A DNA stretch of 64,000 bases. It comes from Arthrobacter sp. EPSL27. GTDB lineage: Bacteria > Actinomycetota > Actinomycetes > Actinomycetales > Micrococcaceae. Position 1 is the first letter of the stretch; every line of letters starts with the position of its first letter. The DNA lies in NCBI RefSeq assembly GCF_001512305.1, contig NZ_LNUT01000003.1:436109-500108 (forward strand), given 5' to 3'. The translations under genes were made by a program, and so were the position numbers. The notes under the pieces are model-generated. The model did not search any database. It was not told where the DNA came from and worked only from the letters and a program-made list of their open reading frames with translations. This document shows positions 43,318 through 52,444 of the stretch, one piece after another.

Positions 43318-43914
43318 CTAGCCGGCGTCCGGCTCCTGCTTCCCGGCGCGGCCGGGCTCTTCCGTGAGGGCGTGCTTGTGCTGGTGCGGGCCGTGGTGGG
43401 TGGCCTTCTTGCCGAACACCCAGTGCTGGTAGAGGAAGAAGTTCCACACCGTCATGGCGGCCGTCGAAATGACCTTGCCGCCCATGTACCCGAGGATGGT
43501 GGGCGTCAGCAGCTGCACAATCAGCACGGTGGCCAGGGTGTTGGCGACCACCAGAATGCCGTAGCGGATCATGCTCACGTGGGTCCGGTGCGCCGATTCG
43601 AACGAGAACTTCCGCTGGACCAGGAAGTTGAACACCAGGCTGGCGAGGAAGGCGGTGGCGCTGGCCACGCCCACGTCCCAGTGGAAAACCTCGCGCAGGA
43701 GCACCAGCAGGCCGAAGTCGACGGCGAACGAGAGCCCGCCCACAATCAGGTAGCGGACGGCGCTGTGGCCAAAGAACCTGCCGACCAGCCCGCGGCGCTT
43801 GTCCGCCGGCTTCTTCTCCGGGGCCGGCGTTACCGGGTTGTCCTCTTGGGCGGCCTCCTGGCTGGTGGCCGGGGTGTCCAGGGCGTCTTTATCCGAGGGT
43901 GTTGTCCGGCTCAT
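43318..43914 (-). CDS. GtrA family membrane protein (second copy)
   Basis: A protein of 198 residues: a 45-residue polar N-terminal extension, then four spans (YLIVGGLSFAVDFGLLVLLR, VGVASATAFLASLVFNFLVQ, YGILVVANTLATVLIVQLLT, STAAMTVWNFFLYQHWVFGK) and a histidine-rich tail. NFLVQRKFSF and NFFLYQHWVF are GtrA-type loop motifs. The presumed role is movement of polyprenyl-phosphate sugars. ATG 43914 overlaps the DUF2142-type stop by four bases, so it is coupled to that gene. It differs from the GtrA at 29851 in the long N-terminus. Confidence 0.85.
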   Translation of the reverse strand: MSRTTPSDKDALDTPATSQEAAQEDNPVTPAPEKKPADKRRGLVGRFFGHSAVRYLIVGGLSFAVDFGLLVLLREVFHWDVGVASATAFLASLVFNFLVQRKFSFESAHRTHVSMIRYGILVVANTLATVLIVQLLTPTILGYMGGKVISTAAMTVWNFFLYQHWVFGKKATHHGPHQHKHALTEEPGRAGKQEPDAG

Positions 43915-45569
43915 GGCTTGCCCATCTGGACCGGCGCAAGGCGTTCCCGGTCATCGGTGCTGGCGGGGGCGGAACGCGCCGGCTCCGTGGCAGGGGTGGT
44001 CACGGTTCCCGCCGCCGATGTTTCGGGGGCCGGGGTTCCGTGGGCACGGGTTCCGGGGGCCACCACCGCGTTGGTTCGGACGTGCTTCAGCAGGAGGAAA
44101 GCGCCAAGGGCTGTGCCGGCCGCAAAGACGGCCACTGCCGTCAGCGTCCCCAGGGGCGGCTGCCACTGCGGGTTCTGGAGCATGTCGATCCACCGGATCT
44201 CCATGGACAGGCCGGTGACGTAGCGGCGCAGGACCCAGACGAAGGTCACCAGGTGGCTTACCGCCAGCAGCACGATGAGCGTGTTGAGGGCAGGTACGGC
44301 GGGCGCGGGCCACGGCCGGGGATCCGAGTTGTCTAGCGCCATCCCCGCGATCATGAGGCAGGGAACGAAGATCGCCAGGATGTAGCGGCCCTGCCACACC
44401 ATTCCCTGGTCGGTGATGATCACGGCCTGCAGCAGGATCGGGAGCAGGAGCAGGGCCGCGGAGACGAAGATGGTGGCTGCGCGGTAGCGGCCCCGGCCGT
44501 AGATGATGGCCGCAAGCACGGCGGCGAAGAAGGCCGCTGTCCACAGTGCCATCACGCCGGTGGGAGCATCCAGCTCAAGCCAGCCGAACTGACCGATGTA
44601 CCCCTGCATAAAGAGGAAGGTCCTGTCGATCATGATTTCGGCCCCGGCATCAAAGCCGAGCCCGGCGCCGTCGAACGGCTTGCTGGCAAGGCTGTTGTGG
44701 CTGGCGACCCACCAAAGGGCGTACACACAGGACAGGCCGATCACTGCGGAGCTGGCCCAGACGGACGGGCGGCGCAGGACGGCCTTGATCTCGGCCGCCG
44801 TCCCCAGCAGCAGCACCGCAACCACGACCACCAGCATCCAGAGCAGCGACAGTGCCTTGGTGTTGGCGAGCAGGGCGGCCGCGACCGTTGTTGCGGCCAC
44901 GGGCACAATGAGGGCCCGGCCCTTGAGTGAGCCCTTCAGCAGGAGCGTGAGGTTGGCGGCGATGGCAGCGGTTGTTGCGAATTCCAGGCTGTTCGGGTTG
45001 ACGGAGCCGCTCAGGAACAGGGTCATCGGCGTGACGGCGACGGCGAGGCCGACGGTGGCCCACTTGTTCCGGGGCAGGCGGGACAGCGCGGAAAACGCGA
45101 GTGCCAGGAAGACGCTGGTGAGGAGCGCGCTGACCAGCCGCATGCCGTAGACGGCCTTGAAGCCGCCCACCACGAGGGACGGCCAGCCGACTGCCGCGTA
45201 GTAGACCGGGTTGTACAGCCCTGCCGTGGTCAGCGCGGACACGATTTCGTTGGCGTCGCCGGGAATGGCCGGTGAGCACTGGGGGGTGGCCGTGATGTTC
45301 CGCACAAAGCAGGTGATCTGGTTCGTGTGCTCAATGGCCCGGGGGACCTGGACGGCCAGGAGGGGGCCGCCGTCGCCGGTCTGGGCTCCCACCAGTTCGC
45401 CGCGGACCACGGCGGCTGCCTTGATGATGTGGGCCGGTTCGTCCGGGATGGACGAGACCGGCGAGGCCAGCGCCCAGCCGGAGCTCATCACGAAGATCGC
45501 GAGCAGCGGCCACCAGAACCATCTGGCACCGGGGTTGCGGTCCGGTGGACTCATGATGGCGTGCTTCAA
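43911..45569 (-). CDS. DUF2142-type membrane protein (second copy)
   Basis: A protein of 552 residues with about twelve spans and the loop-one motif [20 protein letters not shown], nearly the same as in the gene at 38321. It also shares GLYNPVYYAAVGWPSLV and [18 protein letters not shown]. The two are clear paralogues; this copy has a longer charged C-terminal tail. The start is TTG 45569 with GAGGAG eight bases upstream; ATG 45554 is an alternative. A TAGACT on the minus strand (45643-45648) could be its -10. It heads a two-gene unit with gtrA. A GT-C-like transferase role is inferred. Confidence 0.7.
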   Translation of the reverse strand: MKHAIMSPPDRNPGARWFWWPLLAIFVMSSGWALASPVSSIPDEPAHIIKAAAVVRGELVGAQTGDGGPLLAVQVPRAIEHTNQITCFVRNITATPQCSPAIPGDANEIVSALTTAGLYNPVYYAAVGWPSLVVGGFKAVYGMRLVSALLTSVFLALAFSALSRLPRNKWATVGLAVAVTPMTLFLSGSVNPNSLEFATTAAIAANLTLLLKGSLKGRALIVPVAATTVAAALLANTKALSLLWMLVVVVAVLLLGTAAEIKAVLRRPSVWASSAVIGLSCVYALWWVASHNSLASKPFDGAGLGFDAGAEIMIDRTFLFMQGYIGQFGWLELDAPTGVMALWTAAFFAAVLAAIIYGRGRYRAATIFVSAALLLLPILLQAVIITDQGMVWQGRYILAIFVPCLMIAGMALDNSDPRPWPAPAVPALNTLIVLLAVSHLVTFVWVLRRYVTGLSMEIRWIDMLQNPQWQPPLGTLTAVAVFAAGTALGAFLLLKHVRTNAVVAPGTRAHGTPAPETSAAGTVTTPATEPARSAPASTDDRERLAPVQMGKP

Positions 45570-45671
45570 GGTGCGGGCTCCTCAGGGAATGGCGGGCAGT
45601 GTCCGTGCTGCTGACGGCCTGCCTCAAGTCATGGCTCTAAGTAGTCTAAGTCAGTCCGGAGGCCAGCCTGC

Positions 45672-47225
45672 TCAGAGCACCATGGCCAGAGTGCGCGCCA
45701 GGTAGCCCTCGCTGGGCTTCATCCCGGTGCCGGAGTACGCCCACAGGGACCCGTCCGGCCGCCGGGCCACCAGGTCCGGGTTCGCGTCGCCGTTGAGGTT
45801 CCAGCCGTTGAGCACCGTGTCGAAGATGTTCCATCCGGTGCCGATCCGGATGGTGGCTCCGGGCTTTCCGGTGCCGTTGCCGGGGTAAAGCCACAGGGTG
45901 CCGTCGGGCCTGCGGGCCAGCAGGTCGTTCCTGCCGTCCGCGTTGAAGTCGCCGGCGCCGAAGAGCTGGTCAAACACTTCCCAGCCGTAGTCGCCGACCT
46001 TCACGCCTCCCTGGTATCCGCTGTTCGAGCCATCGACCTTTCCGGTTCCTTTGTACAGCCACAAGGCGCCGTTCGGCTGCCGGGCGAGGAAGTCGTTCCT
46101 GCCGTCGCCGTTGAGATCACCAGCCCCCGTAATGGTGTCGAAGGCTTCCCACCCGAACAGGCCGATCTTCCGCGCGCCGGCGTATCCGTTGTTGCCGGAA
46201 TCCACGCGCCCCGTTCCCGCATACAGCCACAGCGAACCGTCGGGTTTCCGCGCCAGAAGGTCGCCCTTGCCGTCACCGGTGAAGTCGCCGACGCCGGCAA
46301 AGGCATCGAAGACGTCCCAGCCGTAGTCGCCTATCCGCTTCGGGGTGCCATAGGCCCCGGTCCCGTTGCCCGGGTAGAACCACAGGGTTCCGTCCGGCTT
46401 GCGGGCCAGCAGGTCGCCCTTGCCGTCGCCGTTGAAGTCCTGGACCGGGATGAGCGCGTTGAAGGCTTCCCAGCCGTATTCCCCGATTTTCCGGGCGGCC
46501 TGGTAGCCCTGGTCTTTCATCGCCGTTCCGGCGTAAAAGTAGACCGCGCCGGCGGCGTCGGCGGCCACGAAGTCCGCCATCCGGTCGCCGTTGGCGTCCC
46601 CGGTCCCCACGATGTCGCTGTAGACGCCCCAGCCGGAACCGATCTGGCGGCCGTTTACCAGCACGGCGCGGCCGGTATTGGAGTAAAGCCACAGTGTGCC
46701 GTCGGGCCGTCGGCCGATGAGGTCGTTGGTGCCATCCCCATCGAAGTCCTGGATGGCGATGAGCTGGTTGAAGATCTGCCAGCCGTAGTCGATCTTGCGG
46801 GCGGTGCCGGTCTGGCCGGCGCCGGTCCCCGAGTAGAGATACAGGCTGCCGTCCGGGGTGCGCGCGGCCAGGTCAGGCTTCCCGTCGCCGTCGAAGTCGC
46901 GGACGCCGAGGAGGCTGTCGAACGCATCCCACCCGTGGTCGCCGATCCTGACGGCGGGGCGGTACCCCTCGTCGGTGGCGGAGACCCGCCCGGTGCCGGC
47001 GTAGAACCACAGCGAGCCGTCCAGTTTCCTCGAAACCAGGTCGTTCTTCCCGTCGGAGTTGTAGTCGCCCACGCCCAGGACGCGGTCGTAGATGCCCCAG
47101 CCGGAGCCGATCCGGCGCCCGGCCAGGTACTGCCCGGCGCCGTTGCCGGGGTAGAACCACAGCTCGCCGTCGGCCCTGCGCTGGATCTGGTCTGCGAGGC
47201 CGTCGCCGTCGAAGTCACCGGGCGA
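45672..47225 (-). repeat. Ten-unit coding repeat in the GH25 gene
   Basis: Units of roughly 140-170 bases encode one blade each. The acidic core D-x-N/D-x-D-G occurs ten times; in the fifth unit it reads GDANGDRMAD and in the last WNLNGDANPD, the most divergent copies. Confidence 0.85.
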
Positions 47226-48431
47226 GACCAGCCGGCGCGTGGGGTCGGTGGGCACCGGCGGCGGAGGCGGGGGAGGCAGGGGCGTGCCCGTGGCGAAGCG
47301 CTTGAGGGAGGTGTAGTCCCCGTTCCAGATGTTGGAGTCGCCGCCGTTGGCGAACGGGCCGGACTCGCTGTACTGCCAGAAGCTGAAGTTGGCCCAGCTG
47401 GAGGGCAGGGCCCCCGGGCTGTCGCTGGGGTAGTCGGGCCAGCGCGCAATCCACAGCGGCCAGTCACCGAAACCGGAGGGGCCGCCCACGCAGTAGTTCC
47501 ACCATGACGTGGTGGTGTACATGACCGGCAGCCGGCCGGTCAGTGCCACCATGGTGTTGCCGAAGTCGCGCGCCCAGGAGGTCAGCTGGGCAGGGGTCAT
47601 GTCGTAGCAGCTGTTGCCCTGGTAGTAGCCGTTGATGGTCATGCCGGCATAGGGGTTCCCCTCAAAGTCCAGCACCGGAGGCAGGGTGTACCCGTCGGCG
47701 CTCCAGCCGCCGCCGTTCCGCACGAAGATCCTGGCCTGGTCCGCGCCGGACGAGGCAGCGGGGTTGGCGAAGTGGTAGGCGCCGCGGATCATGCCCACAG
47801 CCCTGGAGCCCAGGTACTGGCTGCTGAAGGAGGAGCTGATGTTGTAGTTGCCCTCGGTGGCCTTGATGTACGCGAACCGGGCGCCCATGTTCCACTCGGT
47901 CTGCCAGTTGATGCCGGCCTGGTAGATGCTGACGTCCAGACCCTGGACGCCGTAGCTGGGCATCCAGGTGCCTTGGGTGGTCAGCGCCTCGAGGGTGGTC
48001 TTCTGGTCCGGTGCCTTCGGGTCCCCGCCGATGGCCGGGATGCCTTCCGCACGGGTTCCCTGCCCCATTTCGGCCCCGCCGTTGGCGGTGGCCGCGGCCA
48101 TGGCGGCACGGTAGCCCTCGGTGGAGCGGTCTGCCGGTGCCAGGGGGCCGGCCGGAGCCGGGGATGTGGTCGGCGCGGTTGTTGGTGCCGGGGTGGGTGT
48201 GGCCGTCGGCGTTGCCGGCGCAGTTGTGGCTGGTGGTGCAGTTGCTTGGGCCGGCGTGGAGACGGGGGACGGTGTGGTAGCTGGAAGCGCCGATACGTGA
48301 AGTGCGTTAACTGCCGGCGGCGCTGCAGCGGCGGGGGATGCCAGTCCCGGCCCGGCGACGAGGGAGGCGGCCAGCAGGGCTGCTCCGACCCGGCTGCCGG
48401 AACTGTTGGGGGGAAGTATGGTCCGCTTCAT
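45672..48431 (-). CDS. Secreted GH25 muramidase with ten FG-GAP/VCBS-like repeats
   Basis: A protein of 919 residues. A signal peptide (basic start, AALLAASLVAGPGLASPAAA) is followed by a long threonine/proline/alanine linker (about 45-95). A glycoside hydrolase family 25 domain runs from about 160 to 370, with GLDVSIYQAGINW, FAYIKATEG, YHFANPAAS and LPPVLDFEGNP carrying the expected acidic residues. A second polyproline stretch leads to ten repeats of about 50 residues built on GDFDGDG-x-x-D and W-F/L-Y-x-G-x-G, which are FG-GAP/VCBS-type propeller blades. GH25 enzymes cleave the MurNAc-GlcNAc bond; the blades may bind calcium and glycan or protein. It may act on the cell's own wall or on others. 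ATG 48431 has GGAG seven bases upstream. Confidence 0.9.
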   Translation of the reverse strand: MKRTILPPNSSGSRVGAALLAASLVAGPGLASPAAAAPPAVNALHVSALPATTPSPVSTPAQATAPPATTAPATPTATPTPAPTTAPTTSPAPAGPLAPADRSTEGYRAAMAAATANGGAEMGQGTRAEGIPAIGGDPKAPDQKTTLEALTTQGTWMPSYGVQGLDVSIYQAGINWQTEWNMGARFAYIKATEGNYNISSSFSSQYLGSRAVGMIRGAYHFANPAASSGADQARIFVRNGGGWSADGYTLPPVLDFEGNPYAGMTINGYYQGNSCYDMTPAQLTSWARDFGNTMVALTGRLPVMYTTTSWWNYCVGGPSGFGDWPLWIARWPDYPSDSPGALPSSWANFSFWQYSESGPFANGGDSNIWNGDYTSLKRFATGTPLPPPPPPPVPTDPTRRLVSPGDFDGDGLADQIQRRADGELWFYPGNGAGQYLAGRRIGSGWGIYDRVLGVGDYNSDGKNDLVSRKLDGSLWFYAGTGRVSATDEGYRPAVRIGDHGWDAFDSLLGVRDFDGDGKPDLAARTPDGSLYLYSGTGAGQTGTARKIDYGWQIFNQLIAIQDFDGDGTNDLIGRRPDGTLWLYSNTGRAVLVNGRQIGSGWGVYSDIVGTGDANGDRMADFVAADAAGAVYFYAGTAMKDQGYQAARKIGEYGWEAFNALIPVQDFNGDGKGDLLARKPDGTLWFYPGNGTGAYGTPKRIGDYGWDVFDAFAGVGDFTGDGKGDLLARKPDGSLWLYAGTGRVDSGNNGYAGARKIGLFGWEAFDTITGAGDLNGDGRNDFLARQPNGALWLYKGTGKVDGSNSGYQGGVKVGDYGWEVFDQLFGAGDFNADGRNDLLARRPDGTLWLYPGNGTGKPGATIRIGTGWNIFDTVLNGWNLNGDANPDLVARRPDGSLWAYSGTGMKPSEGYLARTLAMVL

Positions 48432-48614
48432 TTGCCGCTCCGGAACAACACGCTCGTGGCAGTGTTTTAGTGATCTCGCGCCCGGCGTTCAGCAATTCAA
48501 ACTGCCGGGATGTAAGAATGTCTGACTTATCGCGCCCACCCTAACACCGCAGAGAAAGCTCAACCAGAGTTTCAGGTGTTACTAGTGTGAATATTGTTGA
48601 TAAATCTGCATTTG

Positions 48615-48623
48615 TTTTCCACA
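48615..48623 (+). promoter_or_regulatory. DnaA-box-like nonamer TTTTCCACA before the Tad locus
   Basis: It has one mismatch to TTATCCACA and lies 108 bases upstream of the tadA start, in the AT-richer divergent gap 48432-48722. The perfect version lies before the other Tad-type locus at 8069. Significance is uncertain. Confidence 0.35.
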
Positions 48624-48722
48624 TAAGGCGTCCCCTGCCCTTGTCCTGTGGCCGGGGCGCCCCTAGCTTTAACCCAATTGCAGCGCCTTTGGGACAGGGC
48701 GGCAGTTCTATTGGGGGCCACT

Positions 48723-49946
48723 GTGGAGGCTGTACGCATTGTCGAGGACGAGGTCCGCGAGCTGATCCGCCGGCGCGGCCTGGACCCCATGCGTCAGGCC
48801 GGAGAGGTCCGCCGCCTGGTTGAGGCAGCAGTGATGGACTACGACGAGCGGGCATTACTCGCGCCGTTGCCTCCCATCGGCCCGCTGGAGAATGCGCGGA
48901 GGTTCGTCTTCGACGCCGTCGCCGGGTTCGGGCCCCTGCAGCCGCTGCTCGACGATCCCGCCATCGAGGAAATCTGGCTCAACGCCCCGCACGAGGTTTT
49001 TGTGGCGCGCAACGGGGAATCTGAGCTGACGTCGGTCTCGCTCACGGACCAGCAGGTCCGGGATCTGGTGGAACGGATGCTCAAGAGCTCCGGGCGCCGG
49101 CTCGACATGTCGTCCCCCTTTGTGGATGCCGCCCTTCCCGACGGGTCCCGCCTGCACGTCGTCATCCCGGACGTGACGCGGCGCCACTGGGCCGTCAACA
49201 TCCGCAAGTTCGTGGTGAAGGCCAGCCGGCTCGAACACCTGGTGGAACTGGGAACGCTGACCCCGCAGGCAGCCCGGTTCCTCGGCGCTGCAGTTGCCAG
49301 CGGCCTGAACATCCTGGTCTCCGGCGCCACGCAGGCGGGAAAGACCACCATGCTGAATTGCCTGGCCGCGGGCATAGGAACGCGCGAGCGGGTCATCACC
49401 GTGGAGGAGATCTTCGAACTGCAGTTTCCGCTGCGGGACGTGGTGGGGCTCCAGTGCCGGCAGCCCAACCTTGAAGGCGAAGGCGAAATCCCCATGCGCC
49501 GGCTGGTCAAGGAGGCGCTGCGCATGCGGCCCGACCGGCTGGTGGTCGGTGAGGTCCGGGAGGCAGAGAGCCTGGACATGCTGATCGCCCTGAATTCCGG
49601 GTTGCCCGGGATGTGCACGGTCCATGCGAATTCGGCCCATGACGCCGTCACCAAGATCTGCACGCTCCCGCTGCTGGCCGGCGAAAACATCTCCAGCGCG
49701 TTCGTGGTTCCGACGGTCGCGTCCTGCATCGACCTTGTGGTCCACTGTGCCCGCCAGACCGGCGGACGCCGGGAGGTGACAGAGATCCTGTCATTGGGCC
49801 GGAGGGTCGAAAACGGCATCATCGAGTCCTCCATGGTCTTCGCCCTGGCGGACGGCCAGTTGCGACCCAAAGCCAATTCGATGCCCTCGGCAGAAAAGTT
49901 CGCCCGCTCGGGCTACGACGTCGCGGCCCTGCTGGAGCCGCGCTGA
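48723..49946 (+). CDS. TadA/CpaF-type secretion ATPase
   Basis: A protein of 407 residues from GTG 48723, where GGGGG lies a few bases upstream; the frame is open back to 48648 and the start is not certain. It is a type IV pilus/type II secretion ATPase of the CpaF/TadA class. It shows FGPLQPLLDDPAIEEIWLNA, the Walker A ILVSGATQAGKTTMLNCLAA, the Asp box ITVEEIFELQ, LRMRPDRLVVGEVREAESLD (Walker B) and the histidine box GMCTVHANSAHDAV. It would power assembly of an Flp-type pilus with the following genes. The tad genes run in one direction with overlapping ends. It is divergent from the GH25 gene. Confidence 0.9.
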   Translation: MEAVRIVEDEVRELIRRRGLDPMRQAGEVRRLVEAAVMDYDERALLAPLPPIGPLENARRFVFDAVAGFGPLQPLLDDPAIEEIWLNAPHEVFVARNGESELTSVSLTDQQVRDLVERMLKSSGRRLDMSSPFVDAALPDGSRLHVVIPDVTRRHWAVNIRKFVVKASRLEHLVELGTLTPQAARFLGAAVASGLNILVSGATQAGKTTMLNCLAAGIGTRERVITVEEIFELQFPLRDVVGLQCRQPNLEGEGEIPMRRLVKEALRMRPDRLVVGEVREAESLDMLIALNSGLPGMCTVHANSAHDAVTKICTLPLLAGENISSAFVVPTVASCIDLVVHCARQTGGRREVTEILSLGRRVENGIIESSMVFALADGQLRPKANSMPSAEKFARSGYDVAALLEPR

Positions 49947-50800
49947 TGGCGGCGATGCTCGGCATGGTGGCGGGAGCCGGACTCCTGCTGATCTGGTGGT
50001 CCGCCTGGGAACAACCCGCGGCCTCCAGCCGCACGCCCAGAACAAGCCGGCTGGAGGATCTGCTGCGGACCGCGGGAATTGAGAAGGTCAGCGGCGCCGG
50101 CCTGCTGGCGAGCTGCCTGGGCGTCGGCGCCTTCACCACGCTCGCCTTCCTGGCCGTCACCAGGTCATGGCCGATCGCGGCCTGTTTTGGCCTGTTTGGG
50201 GCCTGGCTGCCCATGGCCATCGTGAAGTGGCGCGCGCGGAAACGCGCCGCCGTTCTGCGGCAGCTGTGGCCCGACGTCGTCGACCATCTGCGGTCGGCGA
50301 TCCGGGCCGGCCTGTCACTGCCGGAAGCGCTGATCCAACTGGGCGACAAGGGCCCGGAGGAACTCCGGCATGTGTTCCGCGACTTCGGCTCCGACTACCG
50401 CTCCGGAGGGCAGTTCGATCCGTCCCTGACCAGGCTGAAAGACCGGCTGGCGGATCCCGTGGCGGACCGGATCGTCGAAGCGCTGCGCCTGACCCGGGAG
50501 GTGGGCGGCTCGGACCTTGGCCGGCTGCTCGGCACCCTCGCGGAATTCCTGCGGGAGAGCGCCCGCACCCGGAGCGAACTGGAAGCCCGCCAGTCCTGGA
50601 CCGTCAACGCAGCGCGGCTGGCGGTGGCGGCACCCTGGGTGGTGCTCATGCTCCTGGCCAGCAGGCCTGAGGCTGTCGCGGCGTACAACACGCCCGTCGG
50701 GGCCGCTGTCCTGCTGGGCGGGCTGGCGGTCTCCCTCGTGTCCTATGCCGTGATGCTGCGCATCGGCGCGCTGCCGGCGGACGAAAGAGTGCTCCGGTGA
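49946..50800 (+). CDS. TadB-like type II secretion F domain protein
   Basis: A protein of 284 residues with N-terminal spans (AAMLGMVAGAGLLLIWWSAW and LLASCLGVGAFTTLAFLAVT). A cytoplasmic T2SSF domain follows (about 110-220, WPDVVDHLRSAIRAGLSLPE and ALRLTREVGGSDLGRLLGTL), then two C-terminal spans (AAPWVVLMLLASRP and AAVLLGGLAVSLVSYAVMLR). It forms the inner-membrane platform with TadC. ATG 49946 overlaps the tadA stop (TGATG), and its own end overlaps the tadC start by four bases. Confidence 0.88.
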   Translation: MAAMLGMVAGAGLLLIWWSAWEQPAASSRTPRTSRLEDLLRTAGIEKVSGAGLLASCLGVGAFTTLAFLAVTRSWPIAACFGLFGAWLPMAIVKWRARKRAAVLRQLWPDVVDHLRSAIRAGLSLPEALIQLGDKGPEELRHVFRDFGSDYRSGGQFDPSLTRLKDRLADPVADRIVEALRLTREVGGSDLGRLLGTLAEFLRESARTRSELEARQSWTVNAARLAVAAPWVVLMLLASRPEAVAAYNTPVGAAVLLGGLAVSLVSYAVMLRIGALPADERVLR

Positions 50801-51738
50801 CCGGCCTGGTCGCGGCCTCGGCCGCCTGCGGAGCCATCCTGGGCAGCGGACTGTGGCTGCTGCTGGTCAGGCTCCCGTTCATGCGCCCCACCACGTTCGC
50901 CGACCGCATCGCCCCGCAGTTGAAGTCCCACAGCCTGGAGTCCCGGCTCCTGCTCACCGTTCCTGGAAACATCACGCCGTTTGGGCCCCTGGAACGGATC
51001 CTGCGTCCGGTCATAGGCGACGCCGTGGCGCGGCTTGGACGGCTGAATCCCGGTTCCCAGGCGCTGGCCCGCCGGCTGGCCAGGGCGGGGAGCACCAAGT
51101 CGCCGGCTGACTTCCGGGCTGAACAGCTCCTCTGGGGCGCGGGCGGCTTCGTCGCGGCGGTCGGCGCTGTGGTGCTCTTCGGCGCGGCCGGGCGGTTCAG
51201 CCCCCTCCTGGCCGTGGTGCTGGTGATTGGCTGCGCAGTGGGCGGTTTTATGCTGCGGGACTACCTCTTGGGGGCACAGGTCCGGAAGCGGGAGGCACGC
51301 ATGATGGCCGAGTTCCCCAGCATCGCCGAGCTCATGGCGCTCGCCGTCAGCGCCGGCGAGAGTGCCACGGGCGCGCTGGACAGGGTGTGCCGCAGCGCCC
51401 GCGGAGAGCTGTCCAAAGATTTTTCCCGCGTCCTGGCCGAGACCAGGGCGGGCAAACCCCTCGTGGACGCACTGCAGGAATTCTCGTCCCGGACGGAGCT
51501 GGGTCCGCTGCTCCGCTTCGTGGACGGGCTGACCGTTGCGGTCGAACGGGGAACGCCCCTCGCCGACGTGCTGAGGGCGCAGGCCCAGGACGTCCGGGAC
51601 ACGGCAAAGCGCGAGCTGATGGAGTCCGCCGGGAAGAAGGAAATCGCCATGATGGTGCCGGTGGTCTTCGGCGTCCTGCCACTGACGGTGGTGTTCGCGG
51701 TATTTCCCGGCCTGGCCGCCATCAGCATGGGTTTGTAG
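50797..51738 (+). CDS. TadC-like type II secretion F domain protein
   Basis: A protein of 313 residues with one N-terminal span, two central spans (ALVARRLARAG-linked region, then GAGGFVAAVGAVVLFGAAGR and LLAVVLVIGCAVGGFML), a T2SSF domain (about 165-275, FPSIAELMALAVSAGESATG) and a final span (IAMMVPVVFGVLPLTVVFAV). GTG 50797 overlaps the tadB stop (GTGA). The pair TadB/TadC is the usual membrane platform of Tad pili. Confidence 0.88.
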   Translation: MTGLVAASAACGAILGSGLWLLLVRLPFMRPTTFADRIAPQLKSHSLESRLLLTVPGNITPFGPLERILRPVIGDAVARLGRLNPGSQALARRLARAGSTKSPADFRAEQLLWGAGGFVAAVGAVVLFGAAGRFSPLLAVVLVIGCAVGGFMLRDYLLGAQVRKREARMMAEFPSIAELMALAVSAGESATGALDRVCRSARGELSKDFSRVLAETRAGKPLVDALQEFSSRTELGPLLRFVDGLTVAVERGTPLADVLRAQAQDVRDTAKRELMESAGKKEIAMMVPVVFGVLPLTVVFAVFPGLAAISMGL

Positions 51739-51796
51739 AGGTATACCGCACGGAAGCTGCAGGCAGTCACAGAACCACCGACCAAAGGGGAGACCA

Positions 51797-52042
51797 GTGA
51801 AACACATCCTGAACCGCATGGCGCTGGCGCTGTGCACCATCGGCCTGGGGGCCGGGCCTACCGGACCGCACCCGCCCTCGGGGCGGCGGCGCCAACCCGG
51901 GGACCACCGCGAGCGGGGCGACGTCCCGGGATGGGTGATGATCACGCTGATGTCGGCCGTCCTCGTCGCTGCGCTCCTCGCGCTCGCCGGCCCGGCGCTG
52001 GAAGGACTGTTCAACCAGGCCATGGACAAGGTGGGGCAGTAG
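51797..52042 (+). CDS. Flp-like Tad pilin
   Basis: A protein of 81 residues with a long polar N-terminus followed by a hydrophobic segment GWVMITLMSAVLVAALLALA and an amphipathic end (GPALEGLFNQAMDKVGQ), the pattern of short Flp pilins in actinobacterial Tad loci. The usual glycine plus glutamate processing site is not obvious before the hydrophobic stretch (DVPGW), so cleavage by a prepilin peptidase is uncertain. None of the window genes is such a peptidase. GTG 51797 has GGGGAGA upstream. It lies between tadC and the TadE-like gene. Confidence 0.75.
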   Translation: MKHILNRMALALCTIGLGAGPTGPHPPSGRRRQPGDHRERGDVPGWVMITLMSAVLVAALLALAGPALEGLFNQAMDKVGQ

Positions 52043-52045
52043 CGG

Positions 52046-52444
52046 ATGAGCCTGCCCGGCGCCGGCCCGGGCAGACCGGGCGAGCGGGGGTCGGCGGTGG
52101 TGGACTTCGTTCTGGTCGGGGGACTGCTGACCCTGTTCTTCCTTGCCATAGTCCAGCTCACGCTGGTTCTCCATGTCCGGAACACCCTCGTCGACGCCGC
52201 GGCCTCGGGCGCCCGGTACGGCACCCTCGCGGACCGGGGCGCCGGTGATGCCCGCGAACGGACCGTGCAGCTGATCGGGGTGGCGCTCAACCCTGAATTC
52301 GCCACGGACGTGACCACCGGCGAAACCACGTACCAGGGGATCCGGTCACTGGAGGTCACGGTCCGGGCGCCGCTGCCCGTGATCGGGCTGATCGGTCCCC
52401 GTGCGGTCCTGGAGGTGAAGGGGCATGCTGCCATCCAGCCTTGA
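52046..52444 (+). CDS. TadE-family pseudopilin-like protein
   Basis: A protein of 132 residues: a short polar start, the ERGSAVVDFVLVGGLLTLFF segment typical of TadE (glycine then E/D after the hydrophobic start), a single membrane span, then the conserved HVRNTLVDAAASGARYGTLA and a beta-rich end. TadE and TadF are minor pilins. ATG 52046 lies three bases after the pilin gene. Its 3' end overlaps the next tad gene by 20 bases. Confidence 0.85.
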   Translation: MSLPGAGPGRPGERGSAVVDFVLVGGLLTLFFLAIVQLTLVLHVRNTLVDAAASGARYGTLADRGAGDARERTVQLIGVALNPEFATDVTTGETTYQGIRSLEVTVRAPLPVIGLIGPRAVLEVKGHAAIQP

